A stretch of DNA of 64,000 nt from Acinetobacter sp. HY1485 (GCF_027568475.1 NZ_JANKZG010000001.1:327055-391054), one strand, 5' to 3'; shown: positions 28,551 to 40,371, counted from the stretch's first letter. Program-made: numbers and translations. The notes: generated from the letters alone by a model not told the origin.

Positions 28551-29954
28551 ATGGATTTAGGTTTAACTGCTTTAGAACTTGCACGAATCCAGTTTGCTTT
28601 CACAGTTTCATTTCACATTATCTTCCCTGCAACCTCCATCGGACTTGCGTGTTTTCTTGCAGTATTAGAATGGCGTTGGCTACGCACACGTAACGCTGTG
28701 TATAAAGACTTATTTAAATATTGGGTCAAAATTTTTGCTGTTGCATTTGGAATGGGTGTCGTTTCTGGCATTGTAATGAGTTATGAATTTGGGACAAACT
28801 GGAGTGAGTTTTCTCGGATTGCAGGTGGTGTTACAGGTCCTTTACTTGCTTATGAGGTGCTATCTGCTTTTTTCTTAGAAGCAGGTTTTTTAGGCATTAT
28901 GTTGTTTGGGTGGGGACGTGTAGGTGAGCGAGCTCACTTTTTTGCCACTTTTATGGTTGCAGTAGGGACGTGTATTTCCATGTTTTGGATTTTGTCATCC
29001 AATAGCTGGATGCAAACCCCACAAGGCTATGGTATAGAAAATGGCGTAATTGTGCCTAAAGATTGGCTTGCAATTGTATTTAATCCATCATTTCCTTACC
29101 GATTTGCACATATGGCAATTGCAGCACTCCTTGTTTCAAGCTTAGTGATTGCGGGCAGTTCTGCATGGCAATTATTGCGCGGACGCCGTGATGCGATGGT
29201 TAAAACCTCATTTTCAATGGCAATGTGGATGTTGCTATTTGCAGCGCCTGCACAAGTTTTAGTAGGCGATCAACACGGCATTAATACGCTTCATCATCAA
29301 CCTGCCAAACTTGCTGCGATTGAAGGGCATTGGGAAACCAATCATAACGAAGCGATGCCGTTGTATTTATTTGGTATTCCAAATATGGAACAAGAAAAAA
29401 CCAATTATGCAGTGGGCGTGCCGTATTTAGGGAGTTTAATTTTAACGCATGAACTCAACGGTGTCGTGCCTGGTTTAAAAGAATATAAACCAGAAGATCG
29501 TCCTAATTCGCTTGTTTTATTTTGGAGCTTCCGAATTATGGTGGGGTTGGGCATGTTAATGCTACTACTTGCTGTATTAGGTGTCTTCTTACGAAAAAAT
29601 AAAGCCATTTTTGAAAAAACTTGGTTTCATAAATTTGCTTTAGTGATGGGTCCAATGGGCTATGTTGCACTTTTAGCAGGTTGGTTTACCACAGAAGTTG
29701 GGCGTCAACCTTGGGTGGTGTACGGTGTAGTAAGAACAAAAGATGCTTTATCCCCTGTGTCTGCAGACCAAGTGGGTTTAACGCTTATATTGTTTGTCTT
29801 AGTTTACGCCGTGGTATTTGGTACAGGTGTTTACTATATTTTAAAGCTTATTCATAAAGGTCCTGAAGCGCTTAGCCAACAACCTGAACATGGTACACCA
29901 ATGCGACCGCTTAGTGCCGTTGAAGAAGACATAGATGAAGGAGGTAAACCATGA
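28551..29954 (+). CDS. cydA: Cytochrome bd quinol oxidase subunit I (CIO type)
   Basis: A 467-residue inner-membrane subunit carrying the three hemes and the quinol site. The N-terminus RIQFAFTVSFHIIFPATSIG contains the heme b595 histidine, and GWFTTEVGRQPWVVYG is conserved. The protein is about 50 residues shorter than E. coli CydA, fitting a short Q-loop as in the cyanide-insensitive (CioA) group. It overlaps cydB by 4 bp. Confidence 0.94.
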   Translation: MDLGLTALELARIQFAFTVSFHIIFPATSIGLACFLAVLEWRWLRTRNAVYKDLFKYWVKIFAVAFGMGVVSGIVMSYEFGTNWSEFSRIAGGVTGPLLAYEVLSAFFLEAGFLGIMLFGWGRVGERAHFFATFMVAVGTCISMFWILSSNSWMQTPQGYGIENGVIVPKDWLAIVFNPSFPYRFAHMAIAALLVSSLVIAGSSAWQLLRGRRDAMVKTSFSMAMWMLLFAAPAQVLVGDQHGINTLHHQPAKLAAIEGHWETNHNEAMPLYLFGIPNMEQEKTNYAVGVPYLGSLILTHELNGVVPGLKEYKPEDRPNSLVLFWSFRIMVGLGMLMLLLAVLGVFLRKNKAIFEKTWFHKFALVMGPMGYVALLAGWFTTEVGRQPWVVYGVVRTKDALSPVSADQVGLTLILFVLVYAVVFGTGVYYILKLIHKGPEALSQQPEHGTPMRPLSAVEEDIDEGGKP

Positions 29955-30955
29955 TTGATTTATCTTTAATTTGGGCAGGTATTATCGCCCTTGGTGTTTT
30001 GATCTATGTGATATTAGATGGCTTTGATTTAGGAATAGGTATTTTATTTCCATTCATCCCGCATCAAGATGAACGCGATGTCATGATGAACACGGTTGCA
30101 CCTATTTGGGATGGTAACGAAACATGGATGGTATTAGGTGGTGCAGGGTTACTTGCGGCTTTTCCTGTTGCATATGGTACGGTACTCGCCGCGTTTTATA
30201 TGCCAATTATGATTATGTTGTTAGCGCTTATCTTTAGAGGTGTTGCTTTTGAGTTTCGCTTTAAAGCAAATCGGACTAAGAAATTGTGGGATTTAGCTTT
30301 TATTGGTGGCTCTACTTTAGCAAGTTTCTGTCAAGGGATTATTTTAGGCGCTTATATTCAAGGCATTAAAACACAAAATGGCTTATATGTAGGTGGTGGA
30401 TTAGATTGGTTAACACCATTTTCTGTTTTTACCGGCTTTGGTGTGGTGGTGATGTATGCAGCACTTGGCTGTGGTTGGTTGATTATTAAAACTGACCATG
30501 AGTTACAAGAAAAAATGTATTGTATTATGCCAAAACTTATTATTACCTTATTAGTCATGTTCTTGGCAGTAAGTATTTACACGCCACTACAACACGCAGA
30601 TATTGCAACAAAATGGTTTACCACGCCACAGCTTTATTATTTTAGCCCTGTACCTATTTTGGTAGCAGTATTTGGATTATTGGCATGGCGCTCTTGTTCT
30701 TCTAAAGACGAATACAAACCGTTTGCCTATACCTTATGTCTCATGTTCTTGGCTTATACAGGTTTTATTATTTCGCTTTGGCCAAATATTATTCCGCCAT
30801 CTGTGAGCATTTGGCAAGCTGCGGCACCTAAAGATAGTCAGCTTTTTGCTTTAATTGGTGCGCTGATTTTAATCCCTATTATTTTAATGTACACCATTTT
30901 AAGTTATTGGGTATTTCGTCACAAAGTGCGTATTGGAGATGAAGGTTATCACTAA
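29951..30955 (+). CDS. cydB: Cytochrome bd quinol oxidase subunit II (CIO type)
   Basis: A 334-residue polytopic subunit; N-terminus LIWAGIIALGVLIYVILDGF and WDGNETWMVLGGAGLLAAFP are classic CydB/CioB. It overlaps cydA by 4 bp, and its stop overlaps the start of the following micro-protein (TAATG). Confidence 0.95.
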   Translation: MIDLSLIWAGIIALGVLIYVILDGFDLGIGILFPFIPHQDERDVMMNTVAPIWDGNETWMVLGGAGLLAAFPVAYGTVLAAFYMPIMIMLLALIFRGVAFEFRFKANRTKKLWDLAFIGGSTLASFCQGIILGAYIQGIKTQNGLYVGGGLDWLTPFSVFTGFGVVVMYAALGCGWLIIKTDHELQEKMYCIMPKLIITLLVMFLAVSIYTPLQHADIATKWFTTPQLYYFSPVPILVAVFGLLAWRSCSSKDEYKPFAYTLCLMFLAYTGFIISLWPNIIPPSVSIWQAAAPKDSQLFALIGALILIPIILMYTILSYWVFRHKVRIGDEGYH

Positions 30956-31062
30956 TGAACAAGTCACAAATGAAATGGTTTATTTTACTTTGGCTCGGTG
31001 GTTTCTTCGCACTTGCAATCATTGCAGGGATTTTTAGAGGCTTACTGATGTTGGCTTACTAA
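30955..31062 (+). CDS. DUF2474 micro-protein of the cytochrome bd operon
   Basis: A 35-residue single-span membrane protein that starts within the cydB stop codon (TAATG). The sequence KWFILLWLGGFFALAII followed by an arginine (GIFRGLL) matches the DUF2474 pattern found after cioAB. By analogy with CydX it may stabilise the oxidase; it is not CydX itself. It ends just before the operon terminator. Confidence 0.85.
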   Translation: MNKSQMKWFILLWLGGFFALAIIAGIFRGLLMLAY

Positions 31063-31066
31063 ACTG

Positions 31067-31091
31067 AAACCCGACCCTGTGTCGGGTTTTT
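31067..31091 (+). terminator. Terminator of the cyd operon
   Basis: AAACCCGAC/GTCGGGTTT, a 9-bp stem with a 5-nt loop and T5. Confidence 0.93.
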
Positions 31092-31181
31092 CGTTTAAAA
31101 AGAGTAGTCATAATTAAAATTATCACTTAGAGTATAAGAGCCCAAACTCCCATCAAACAAATTGATTTATTGGAAATAAAA

Positions 31182-33011
31182 ATGCCTGACTATCGTTCGA
31201 AAACATCAACACACGGAAGAAATATGGCTGGGGCACGTGGCTTATGGCGTGCAACAGGAATGAAAGATGATGACTTTGGGAAGCCGATTATTGCGGTGGT
31301 TAACTCTTTCACACAGTTTGTACCGGGTCATGTGCATTTAAAAGATTTAGGGCAATTGGTTGCACGTGAAATTGAAGCATCAGGCGGTGTTGCTAAAGAA
31401 TTCAATACCATTGCCGTAGATGATGGTATTGCAATGGGACATGATGGCATGCTGTATTCATTACCTTCACGTGATTTAATTGCCGATTCTGTTGAATATA
31501 TGGTCAATGCTCACTGTGCAGATGCAATGGTGTGTATCTCTAACTGCGACAAAATTACGCCGGGAATGTTAATGGCAGCAATGCGTTTAAATATTCCTGT
31601 TGTATTTGTATCGGGTGGGCCAATGGAAGCGGGTAAAGTTAAATTCCGCGGAAATGAAAAAGCGATTGATCTTGTAGATGCAATGGTGGTTGCAGCAGAC
31701 GAAAGTTATACAGATGAAGAAGTACAAGCGTTTGAGCGTTCTGCATGTCCAACTTGTGGCTCGTGTTCGGGTATGTTTACCGCAAACTCAATGAATTGCT
31801 TAACAGAGGCACTTGGCTTGTCTTTACCAGGCAATGGTTCTTTAGTTGCAACGCATGCAAACCGTGAAAAACTATTTTTACGTGCAGGACAATTAATTGT
31901 TGAACTTGCAAAACGTTATTATGAGCAAAATGACGAAAGCATTTTACCACGTTCAATTGCAACTAAAGATGCGTTTAAAAACGCAATGACGCTTGATGTA
32001 GCAATGGGTGGCTCTACTAATACTGTATTGCACTTATTAGCAGCTGCACATGAAGCAGAAGTCGATTTTACCATGGCAGATATTGATCAATTATCACGTC
32101 ATGTGCCTGTACTTTCTAAAGTTGCCCCTGCAAAACAAGATGTGCATATGGAAGATGTACACCGTGCAGGTGGTATTATGGCCATTTTAGGTGAGCTTGA
32201 GCGTGCAGGTTTGTTACAAACATCAGTAAATACAGTTCATGAAAAAACGTTGTTAGATGCCATTAATAAATGGGATATCATCCGTACAGAAGATCAAATG
32301 GTTTATGATTTTTATAAATCTTCACCGGGTGGTATTCCAACACAAGTAGCATTTTCACAAAGCCGTCAGTATGCAACCTTAGATGGTGACCGTAAAGCAG
32401 GCGTTATTCGTAGTGCAGAACATGCCTTTTCACAAGATGGTGGCTTAGCTGTGTTGTACGGTAACATTGCATTAGATGGTTGTATTGTAAAAACCGCAGG
32501 TGTGGATGATTCAATCCTAAAATTTACAGGGCAAGCACGCGTATTTGAAAGCCAAGATGCGGCTGTTGATGCAATTTTAGGACACGACATTAAAGCAGGC
32601 GATGTGGTTGTAATCCGTTACGAAGGACCGCGTGGTGGTCCGGGTATGCAAGAAATGCTTTATCCAACAAGCTATTTAAAATCTAAAGGTTTGGGCAAAG
32701 ATTGTGCACTTATTACAGATGGACGCTTCTCAGGTGGGTCATCTGGCTTATCTATTGGGCATATTTCACCTGAAGCTGCCGAAGGTGGTGCAGTAGGTTT
32801 GGTCGAAGATGGCGATATTATTGAAATTGATATTCCAAACCGTACTATTCATTTAAAAGTAACAGATGCAGTATTGGCAGAACGCCGTGAAGCACAAGAT
32901 GCTAAAGGTTGGCATCCTAAAGAAGTGCGTAAACGTAAAGTATCTAAGGCATTACGTGCGTATGCAAAACACGCAACAAGTGCTGCTAAAGGTGCTGTAC
33001 GCGAGCTGTAA
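31182..33011 (+). CDS. ilvD: Dihydroxy-acid dehydratase
   Basis: 609 residues from the ATG at 31182 (GGA 7 bp upstream); the TTG at 31170 is not needed, since E. coli IlvD begins at MPKYRS. This Fe-S enzyme dehydrates 2,3-dihydroxy-isovalerate and -methylvalerate in branched-chain amino acid synthesis. Cluster cysteines lie in [12 protein letters not shown] and [18 protein letters not shown]. It is monocistronic with a strong terminator. Confidence 0.97.
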   Translation: MPDYRSKTSTHGRNMAGARGLWRATGMKDDDFGKPIIAVVNSFTQFVPGHVHLKDLGQLVAREIEASGGVAKEFNTIAVDDGIAMGHDGMLYSLPSRDLIADSVEYMVNAHCADAMVCISNCDKITPGMLMAAMRLNIPVVFVSGGPMEAGKVKFRGNEKAIDLVDAMVVAADESYTDEEVQAFERSACPTCGSCSGMFTANSMNCLTEALGLSLPGNGSLVATHANREKLFLRAGQLIVELAKRYYEQNDESILPRSIATKDAFKNAMTLDVAMGGSTNTVLHLLAAAHEAEVDFTMADIDQLSRHVPVLSKVAPAKQDVHMEDVHRAGGIMAILGELERAGLLQTSVNTVHEKTLLDAINKWDIIRTEDQMVYDFYKSSPGGIPTQVAFSQSRQYATLDGDRKAGVIRSAEHAFSQDGGLAVLYGNIALDGCIVKTAGVDDSILKFTGQARVFESQDAAVDAILGHDIKAGDVVVIRYEGPRGGPGMQEMLYPTSYLKSKGLGKDCALITDGRFSGGSSGLSIGHISPEAAEGGAVGLVEDGDIIEIDIPNRTIHLKVTDAVLAERREAQDAKGWHPKEVRKRKVSKALRAYAKHATSAAKGAVREL

Positions 33012-33026
33012 TAGGAGTTTGTTTTG

Positions 33027-33052
33027 AACGAGAGCTTAGGCTCTCGTTTTTT
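33027..33052 (+). terminator. Terminator of ilvD
   Basis: AACGAGAGC-ttag-GCTCTCGTT followed by T residues. Confidence 0.93.
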
Positions 33053-33836
33053 TTGGCATGCTATTTGCTAAATATTTATTATTAAAAGAGAGTAACTGTA
33101 TAGGTTTATCGGAGAAATTAAAAAATCTTAGTTACATAGAAAAATGGGGTATTCGTTAAAGAAAAAACGATGCCACATATTATTGTTATTAGTTTAAGGG
33201 TTACTAGAGTCTAAAAACTTACATTACTCGGTTATCACGTAATATTAGACAACTAATATGGAAATGTTGAACTAACGTATCACAGTATTTAAAGGTATTA
33301 AGTAGATATCCAATTTCTGACTTATGGTTTGACTAGAATAAATAGGAAGGTTGAACTTAGGTTACACAACCTGTGAAAACGTAGCTTTTGAGCAAGCCTT
33401 AGCGAGCTACTGTGTGGTAAATGACTTATCGGAGCATGAATATTAGTTTGGGGTGGCGGTAGTTGGGATAAAGAGAAGGATTTTGATGAGTTTAGTTTTT
33501 GACTAGAACATTTACAGAACCTTGAGTTGTGGCTCAAAGTGGATGGTCAGATATATCAGTTTGGGTCAAATCAAAATATGGTTATTAGTCGTTCATTGAT
33601 AAATAGACGATTGCTAAAGGCACACCAAAAGTGTGGGAATAGGGCAAAAACCACTTAGTGGTTTTGTAAATGATGCTAGATATTAGGACAATAAAAACAA
33701 TGCGTTAAGTAAGGGGAAATTAAATGCACCTCGGTTCTCATAAAACGCTGGTACGACAGCAAGATTGGTGCGATTGATGATGATTTTGTTTTTATTTAGC
33801 GTAACGTTGCAATGTATTTTTAGTTAAGGAAATAGT
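33053..33836. other. 784-bp non-coding stretch with decayed coding remnant
   Basis: No intact gene is present. Apart from the remnant listed separately (33351-33658) the stretch is stop-rich in all frames. A small hairpin AAAACCACT/AGTGGTTTT occurs at 33647-33665. Its last part provides the glcB promoter and SD (aaggaa before 33837). Confidence 0.7.
33351..33658 (+). pseudogene. Decayed gene remnant of unknown family
   Basis: Two plus-strand frames give protein-like stretches that join across a frameshift. One (33351-33446) includes YTTCENVAFEQALASYCVV and ends in a TAG. The other (33449-33658, with an internal TGA at 33500) includes WGGGSWDKEKDFDEFSF, then LEHLQNLELWLKVDGQIYQF. Composition and codon use look coding, with at least one frameshift and two stops. 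I do not recognise the family, and start and end are uncertain. Confidence 0.45.
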
Positions 33837-35906
33837 ATGTCGTATATTCAACAAGGACGCCTACACATAGATCAGGTTTTATATGATTTTTTACAACAGG
33901 ATGTGTTTCCCATCACAGATATAAACCCTGCACAATATTGGAAAAATTTTGCCAAGATTGTGGCTGAACTTACCCCAATGAATGATGCCTTGCTACAAAA
34001 ACGCGAAGAGCTACAACAAAAAATTGACGATTGGCATCAACACAATCATTTTGAATTACAGCCCTATATGGCATTTTTAAAAGAAATTGGCTATGTGGTG
34101 AATGAGCCTGAAGATTTTAGTATTACTACAACCAATGTAGATGATGAAATTGCTAAAATAGCAGGCGCACAGTTGGTTGTGCCTGTATTAAATGCCCGTT
34201 ATAGCCTTAATGCTGCCAATGCACGTTGGGGCTCTTTGTACGATGCGTTATATGGCTTTGATGTAATTTCTGATGCAGATGGTGCAGAAAAAACCGCAAC
34301 GTATAACCCAGTACGTGGACAAAAAGTCATTGCTTTTGCGGTCAATTTTTTAGATAAATATTTTACCCTTGAAAATGCAAGCTATGCAGATATTGCAACT
34401 TACAGTACACACCAACCGATTGTACGTTTAAAAGATCAAACAGAACGCCGTATTCCAAAATGCATTGGTTATACAAATGATGGGCTTATTCTCAAAAATA
34501 ATGATTTACACATTATTTTACAGCTTGAACAAGGGCAAATCAAAGACGTTTTAATTGAAGCTGCCATTACTGCAATTCAAGACTTAGAAGACTCTGTTGC
34601 AGCAGTAGACGGCGAAGATAAAGTTATAGGTTATCAAAATTGGTTAGGGCTAATGACAGGGAAGTTATCTGTTGAATTTAATAAAGCTAAAACCAAAATT
34701 GAGCGTACATTGAACGATGATATTGTGTATCAAACATTTGATGGGAAACAAAAACAATTACATGGGCGTTCTTTAATGCTTTTGCGTAATGTTGGGCATT
34801 TAATGACAAACCCTGCCATTTTAATAGATGGCAAAGAAATTTACGAAGGAATCATGGATGGTTTAATTACACCTTTATTATCTAAAGTGGATATTTTAGG
34901 GCAAAACCCAAAACCAAACTCACGTACAGGCTCAATGTATATTGTTAAGCCTAAAATGCATGGACCCGAAGAAGTTGCCTTTACTGTTCAATTATTTAAA
35001 GCATCTGAACAGCTGAATGGTCTACCGTCTAAAAGTATTAAATTGGGCATTATGGATGAAGAACGACGTACTTCTGTCAATCTAAAGGCCTGTATTGCTC
35101 AAGCCAAAGACCGTACTATTTTTATTAATACAGGGTTTATGGATCGTACAGGGGATGAAATTCACACATCTATGCAGGCAGGTTGTGTCGTACGTAAAAA
35201 TGAAATTAAGCAACAAGTTTGGTTTGATGCTTACGAAAAACGTAATGTGGCGATTGGTTTACAATGTGGATTAGGGGGTAAAGCCCAAATTGGCAAAGGT
35301 ATGTGGGCAAAACCTGATTTATTACTTGAGATGTATCAAACTAAAATGGAGCATCCGCAAGCAGGTGCATCATGTGCATGGGTACCATCTCCATCGGGAG
35401 CAGTCATTCATGCATTACATTATCACCAAACTTATGTGGGTGATGTGCAAAAAACAATAAAGGCAGTGCCTGCACTCTCTGAACTTTTAACACCACCGTT
35501 GGCAAGCCATACAGATTGGACATCTGAAGAAATTCAACAAGAACTAGACAATAATTGCCAAGGTGTTTTGGGCTATGTGGTGCGTTGGGTAGATTTGGGT
35601 ATAGGTTGTTCTAAAGTGCCCGATATTCATGGTGTTGGTTTGATGGAAGATCGTGCAACTTTGCGTATCTCATCACAGCATATTGCAAATTGGCTTAAAT
35701 ATGGTGTGATTTCTGTTGAGCAATTAGATGAAACTCTCAAACGTATGCAAGGTATTGTAGAACAGCAAAACCAACTTAAAATGAGCGATATTGCATTTAA
35801 TGCGGCAAAAGCCTTGATCATTGATGGGGATAAACAACCTTCTGGCTATACAGAGCCTGTATTGCATGCCGCACGCCGTACAATTAAAGAGTGTATAACG
35901 TCTTAA
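33837..35906 (+). CDS. glcB: Malate synthase G
   Basis: A 689-residue cytosolic enzyme condensing glyoxylate with acetyl-CoA to malate, needed for growth on acetate, fatty acids or glycolate. Visible blocks: VPVLNARYSLNAANARWGSL, SRTGSMYIVKPKMHGPEEVA, LGIMDEERRTSVNLK and FINTGFMDRTGDEIHTSM. The length is slightly below E. coli GlcB (723). It stands alone. Confidence 0.95.
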   Translation: MSYIQQGRLHIDQVLYDFLQQDVFPITDINPAQYWKNFAKIVAELTPMNDALLQKREELQQKIDDWHQHNHFELQPYMAFLKEIGYVVNEPEDFSITTTNVDDEIAKIAGAQLVVPVLNARYSLNAANARWGSLYDALYGFDVISDADGAEKTATYNPVRGQKVIAFAVNFLDKYFTLENASYADIATYSTHQPIVRLKDQTERRIPKCIGYTNDGLILKNNDLHIILQLEQGQIKDVLIEAAITAIQDLEDSVAAVDGEDKVIGYQNWLGLMTGKLSVEFNKAKTKIERTLNDDIVYQTFDGKQKQLHGRSLMLLRNVGHLMTNPAILIDGKEIYEGIMDGLITPLLSKVDILGQNPKPNSRTGSMYIVKPKMHGPEEVAFTVQLFKASEQLNGLPSKSIKLGIMDEERRTSVNLKACIAQAKDRTIFINTGFMDRTGDEIHTSMQAGCVVRKNEIKQQVWFDAYEKRNVAIGLQCGLGGKAQIGKGMWAKPDLLLEMYQTKMEHPQAGASCAWVPSPSGAVIHALHYHQTYVGDVQKTIKAVPALSELLTPPLASHTDWTSEEIQQELDNNCQGVLGYVVRWVDLGIGCSKVPDIHGVGLMEDRATLRISSQHIANWLKYGVISVEQLDETLKRMQGIVEQQNQLKMSDIAFNAAKALIIDGDKQPSGYTEPVLHAARRTIKECITS

Positions 35907-36011
35907 GTATAGTCTGTCGTCATTGAGGGTGCATCTTATTTTACTTTTTTTTACTGCTCCTCAATGCTTTTTTACATCGTTAAAAAATTACCTGCGTTAT
36001 TCTAAAAATAA

Positions 36012-36803
<792 letters not shown>

Positions 36804-36865
36804 TCTGTTTGGTTAAAAAACAACTCATGTTTAAATAAAATACTTGAATCTTATTTTTATTTAGA

Positions 36866-37010
36866 TTAATGATAGTGTCAAAGATAAATAAGTACCTGAA
36901 ACTTTTATAAGCTAGCCGACTAAAGTAGAATTTTTAAATAAAAAACTACTTGTTATAAAGAAAGCTGAAAAATTCAGGGTAGAAGTAAATCTGAACCGCA
37001 CTATCATTAA
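36866..37010. repeat. 145-bp palindromic element with 12-bp terminal inverted repeats
   Basis: TTAATGATAGTG (36866-36877) and its exact complement CACTATCATTAA (36999-37010) bracket a region that is itself imperfectly palindromic. Nested pairs include TACCTGAA with TTCAGGGTA and the inner AAGTAG/CTACTT (36923-36928 with 36946-36951) around an A/T loop. It could be a MITE-like miniature element or a long hairpin RNA. It lies directly upstream of the Cas2-fold gene. I saw no second copy. Confidence 0.7.
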
Positions 37011-37042
37011 CCGTTTTGATTGATAGTCAGATGGAGTTGAAT

Positions 37043-37336
37043 ATGTCATATTTTGCTATAATCTTCGATACACAACAAAATAATTATGGAAGAATTGATA
37101 CAGCAATTCAAACCGTAGCAAAAGGTGATTGTCAGAAATTTTTTGAAGGTTTTTGGATTGTAAATACGATCCATAAAGATGCAAAACAAGTTCGAGATTA
37201 TATTAAACATTACTTGAAGCTTGATTTTGACGATAAAGTATTTGTGATTTCAATTAAGGACAACGAGTCACCATGGGCATCATGGGGCTTAGATAAAGAT
37301 TCTGTTGAATGGTTAAAAGCCAAAGCAGGTGTTTAA
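37043..37336 (+). CDS. Orphan Cas2-fold (SinR/VapD-like) small protein
   Basis: 97 residues from the ATG at 37043 (GGAG 6 bp upstream). A beta-strand with an early Asp (YFAIIFDTQ), then DTAIQTVAKGDCQKFFEGFWIV, a D-rich second half DDKVFVISIKDNES and the ending WLKAKAG parallel the short ferredoxin-fold proteins of the Cas2/SinR group found outside CRISPR loci. Some relatives are nucleases or toxins; activity here is unknown. No cas genes or CRISPR array are present. A palindromic 145-bp element lies just upstream. Confidence 0.65.
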   Translation: MSYFAIIFDTQQNNYGRIDTAIQTVAKGDCQKFFEGFWIVNTIHKDAKQVRDYIKHYLKLDFDDKVFVISIKDNESPWASWGLDKDSVEWLKAKAGV

Positions 37337-37382
37337 TATAAAGGTAGTGGTTTTATTTTTATATAAGTAATAAATCTCATAG

Positions 37383-38396
<1,014 letters not shown>

Positions 38397-38407
38397 GTTT
38401 TAAAAAT

Positions 38408-38438
38408 AAAAAAGCCTGCTAAAAGCAGGCTTTTTTTT
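38408..38438 (+). terminator. Terminator of gap
   Basis: GCCTGCT-aaa-AGCAGGC extended by A/T pairs and followed by eight T residues. Confidence 0.93.
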
Positions 38439-38499
38439 GGCATACCTTTTGCTACTTTATGAATATAGATCACATTACATAAAGTAAGGAAGGTAATGT

Positions 38500-39969
38500 A
38501 TGAGTCACAAATATGAAAAAAATCAACCGATCTCAGGCGACCTTTTGGGTGGACACTATGCCACAATGGCAGAAGAGGAAAAATTAGAACGATCATTAGG
38601 AAATCGTCATATTCAGCTCATTGCTATAGGGGGTGCAATAGGTACAGGGCTATTTATGGGCTCGGGTAAAACTTTGGCAGTGTCAGGTACGTCCATTTTA
38701 CTGACTTATACCATTATTGGTTTTTTCTTCTTTTTTGTTATGCGAGCAATGGGGGAATTGCTTTTATCTAATACTCATTATAAATCATTTGCCGATTTTG
38801 CAACTGCGTATTTAGGACCATGGGCAGGCTTCTTTTTAGGATGGTCGTATTGGCTAAGTTGGATTGTAACAGCTATTGCAGATATTATTGTGATTGGGGG
38901 TTATGCACAATTTTGGTTCCCTGATATGCCCGCATGGATTCCAGCATTTTTTACGATTAGTTTACTGACAGTACTCAACCTGCTTACGGTAAAACTGTTT
39001 GGAGAAATGGAATTTTGGTTTGCACTCATTAAAATTATTGCGATTATTGTGTTTCTATGTATTGGTGTTTATTTAATTGCAATCGGTTTTACATCTCCCG
39101 ATGGAGTTAAAGCTTCTTTGTCACATATTACAGAGTCTGGTTCAATTTTTCCTTATGGTGTAAGTGGTTTTTTATCAGGTTTTCAAATTGCTGTATTTGC
39201 TTTTATGGGAATTGAGCTTGTAGGTACAACTGCTGCCGAAACAAAAAATCCTGAAGAAGTACTACCTAAAGCAATTAATACAATTCCTGTAAGAATTTTA
39301 TTATTTTATGTAGGTGCACTTGTTTGCATTATTGCAGTAACGTCTTGGGCAAAAATATCACCCAATCAAAGTCCATTTGTGCATATGTTTACTTTAATTG
39401 GATTACCTGCTGCTGCAAGCCTTGTTAACTTTGTTGTTGCAACTTCTGCCATGTCTTCTGCCAATAGTGGGATTTTTGCTACAAGCCGTATGTTATATGG
39501 TTTATCTGTCGAAAAAGATGCCCCAATTTGGTTCAAGAAATTATCAAGTCGTAAAGTTCCTGTTAATAGCTTGTTGTTTTCAATGTTGTGTGTGGTGATT
39601 GGCGCATCAATTTTATTTTTTGTTCCAAATGTGATGAAAGCATTTACTATTATTTCAACCCTTACATCTATTTTGATTATTTTTACATTTGCGATGATTT
39701 TAATTTCTTATTTGGCATATCGTAAAAAAGCACCGCATTTACATGAAAGCTCAGTTTATAAAATGCCTGGTGGTAATTTTATGGCATGGATGACACTTGT
39801 GTTTTTAGGTTTTGTGACTGTCATTTTGGCACTTGATCACGATACCATGATTGCTTTGGTTTGTTCACCAATTTGGTTTATTGGTTTATATATTGCTTAT
39901 AAACGCCATAGTAAGCGCGATTTAGAGCGTGCATGGATTTTACAACATGGTAAAAGAATTGAAAAATAG
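38500..39969 (+). CDS. cycA: D-serine/D-alanine/glycine transporter
   Basis: A 489-residue APC-family permease with 12 helices, matching E. coli CycA in long blocks: NRHIQLIAIGGAIGTGLFMG, MRAMGELLLSN, GFQIAVFAFMGIELVGTTAA and PHLHESSVYKMP. It imports glycine, D-alanine and D-serine by proton symport. It is followed by a long untranslated gap and an Lrp-family gene that may regulate amino-acid uptake. Confidence 0.93.
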   Translation: MSHKYEKNQPISGDLLGGHYATMAEEEKLERSLGNRHIQLIAIGGAIGTGLFMGSGKTLAVSGTSILLTYTIIGFFFFFVMRAMGELLLSNTHYKSFADFATAYLGPWAGFFLGWSYWLSWIVTAIADIIVIGGYAQFWFPDMPAWIPAFFTISLLTVLNLLTVKLFGEMEFWFALIKIIAIIVFLCIGVYLIAIGFTSPDGVKASLSHITESGSIFPYGVSGFLSGFQIAVFAFMGIELVGTTAAETKNPEEVLPKAINTIPVRILLFYVGALVCIIAVTSWAKISPNQSPFVHMFTLIGLPAAASLVNFVVATSAMSSANSGIFATSRMLYGLSVEKDAPIWFKKLSSRKVPVNSLLFSMLCVVIGASILFFVPNVMKAFTIISTLTSILIIFTFAMILISYLAYRKKAPHLHESSVYKMPGGNFMAWMTLVFLGFVTVILALDHDTMIALVCSPIWFIGLYIAYKRHSKRDLERAWILQHGKRIEK

Positions 39970-40371
39970 ATGTTAAAAAATTTCGTTAAATCGTGTATTT
40001 ATGCCAAGTTTTAAGTACATAAAACACTATTTTGGAAAAAAATGTATAAAAATAAGAAAAAAATAGAAATTTTTCTAAAAATAAGAGAAAATTAATTAAA
40101 TTACGGAAAATAATTCAACGTAGATATCGCTATATTATGAATCAGGGTGTGATGGGAATCGAGAACAACGGTTAGTCAAATTGGGAGATGGGCACTAACC
40201 TGACTTACAAGGTCTTAACTCGGCTTTTAACGCTTACATACCAAAAGTATGTTGTTTGTGTAAGTTGTTATCCATAACTTATATGTTAAAAGTAAACGTA
40301 AGTTTTTCCCTGACCCTTGAAGCCTACCTACACAGAGCTATTTTCCTTATCATTTCTTGAGTAGGAAAACC
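39970..40371 (+). promoter_or_regulatory. 402-bp structured leader before the Lrp-family gene
   Basis: No coding frame is evident. Several exact complementary segments are present: GGTTAGT 40170-40176 with ACTAACC 40194-40200; CTTTTAAC 40224-40231 with GTTAAAAG 40285-40292; within it CTTACA 40233-40238 with TGTAAG 40259-40264 and a small CATAC/GTATG hairpin. The layout suggests a folded RNA leader or a small RNA. It matches no riboswitch class I can recognise. Confidence 0.45.

Noticed and set aside
33171..33215. Short frame starting MPHIIV, like the N-terminus of 4-oxalocrotonate tautomerase
   Set aside because: It stops after 14 codons, lacks an SD and the rest of the sequence does not continue the family pattern; too short to support.
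37043..37336. Cas2-like protein as evidence of a CRISPR system
   Set aside because: No cas1 or other cas gene and no repeat array nearby; the protein fits orphan SinR/VapD-like relatives.
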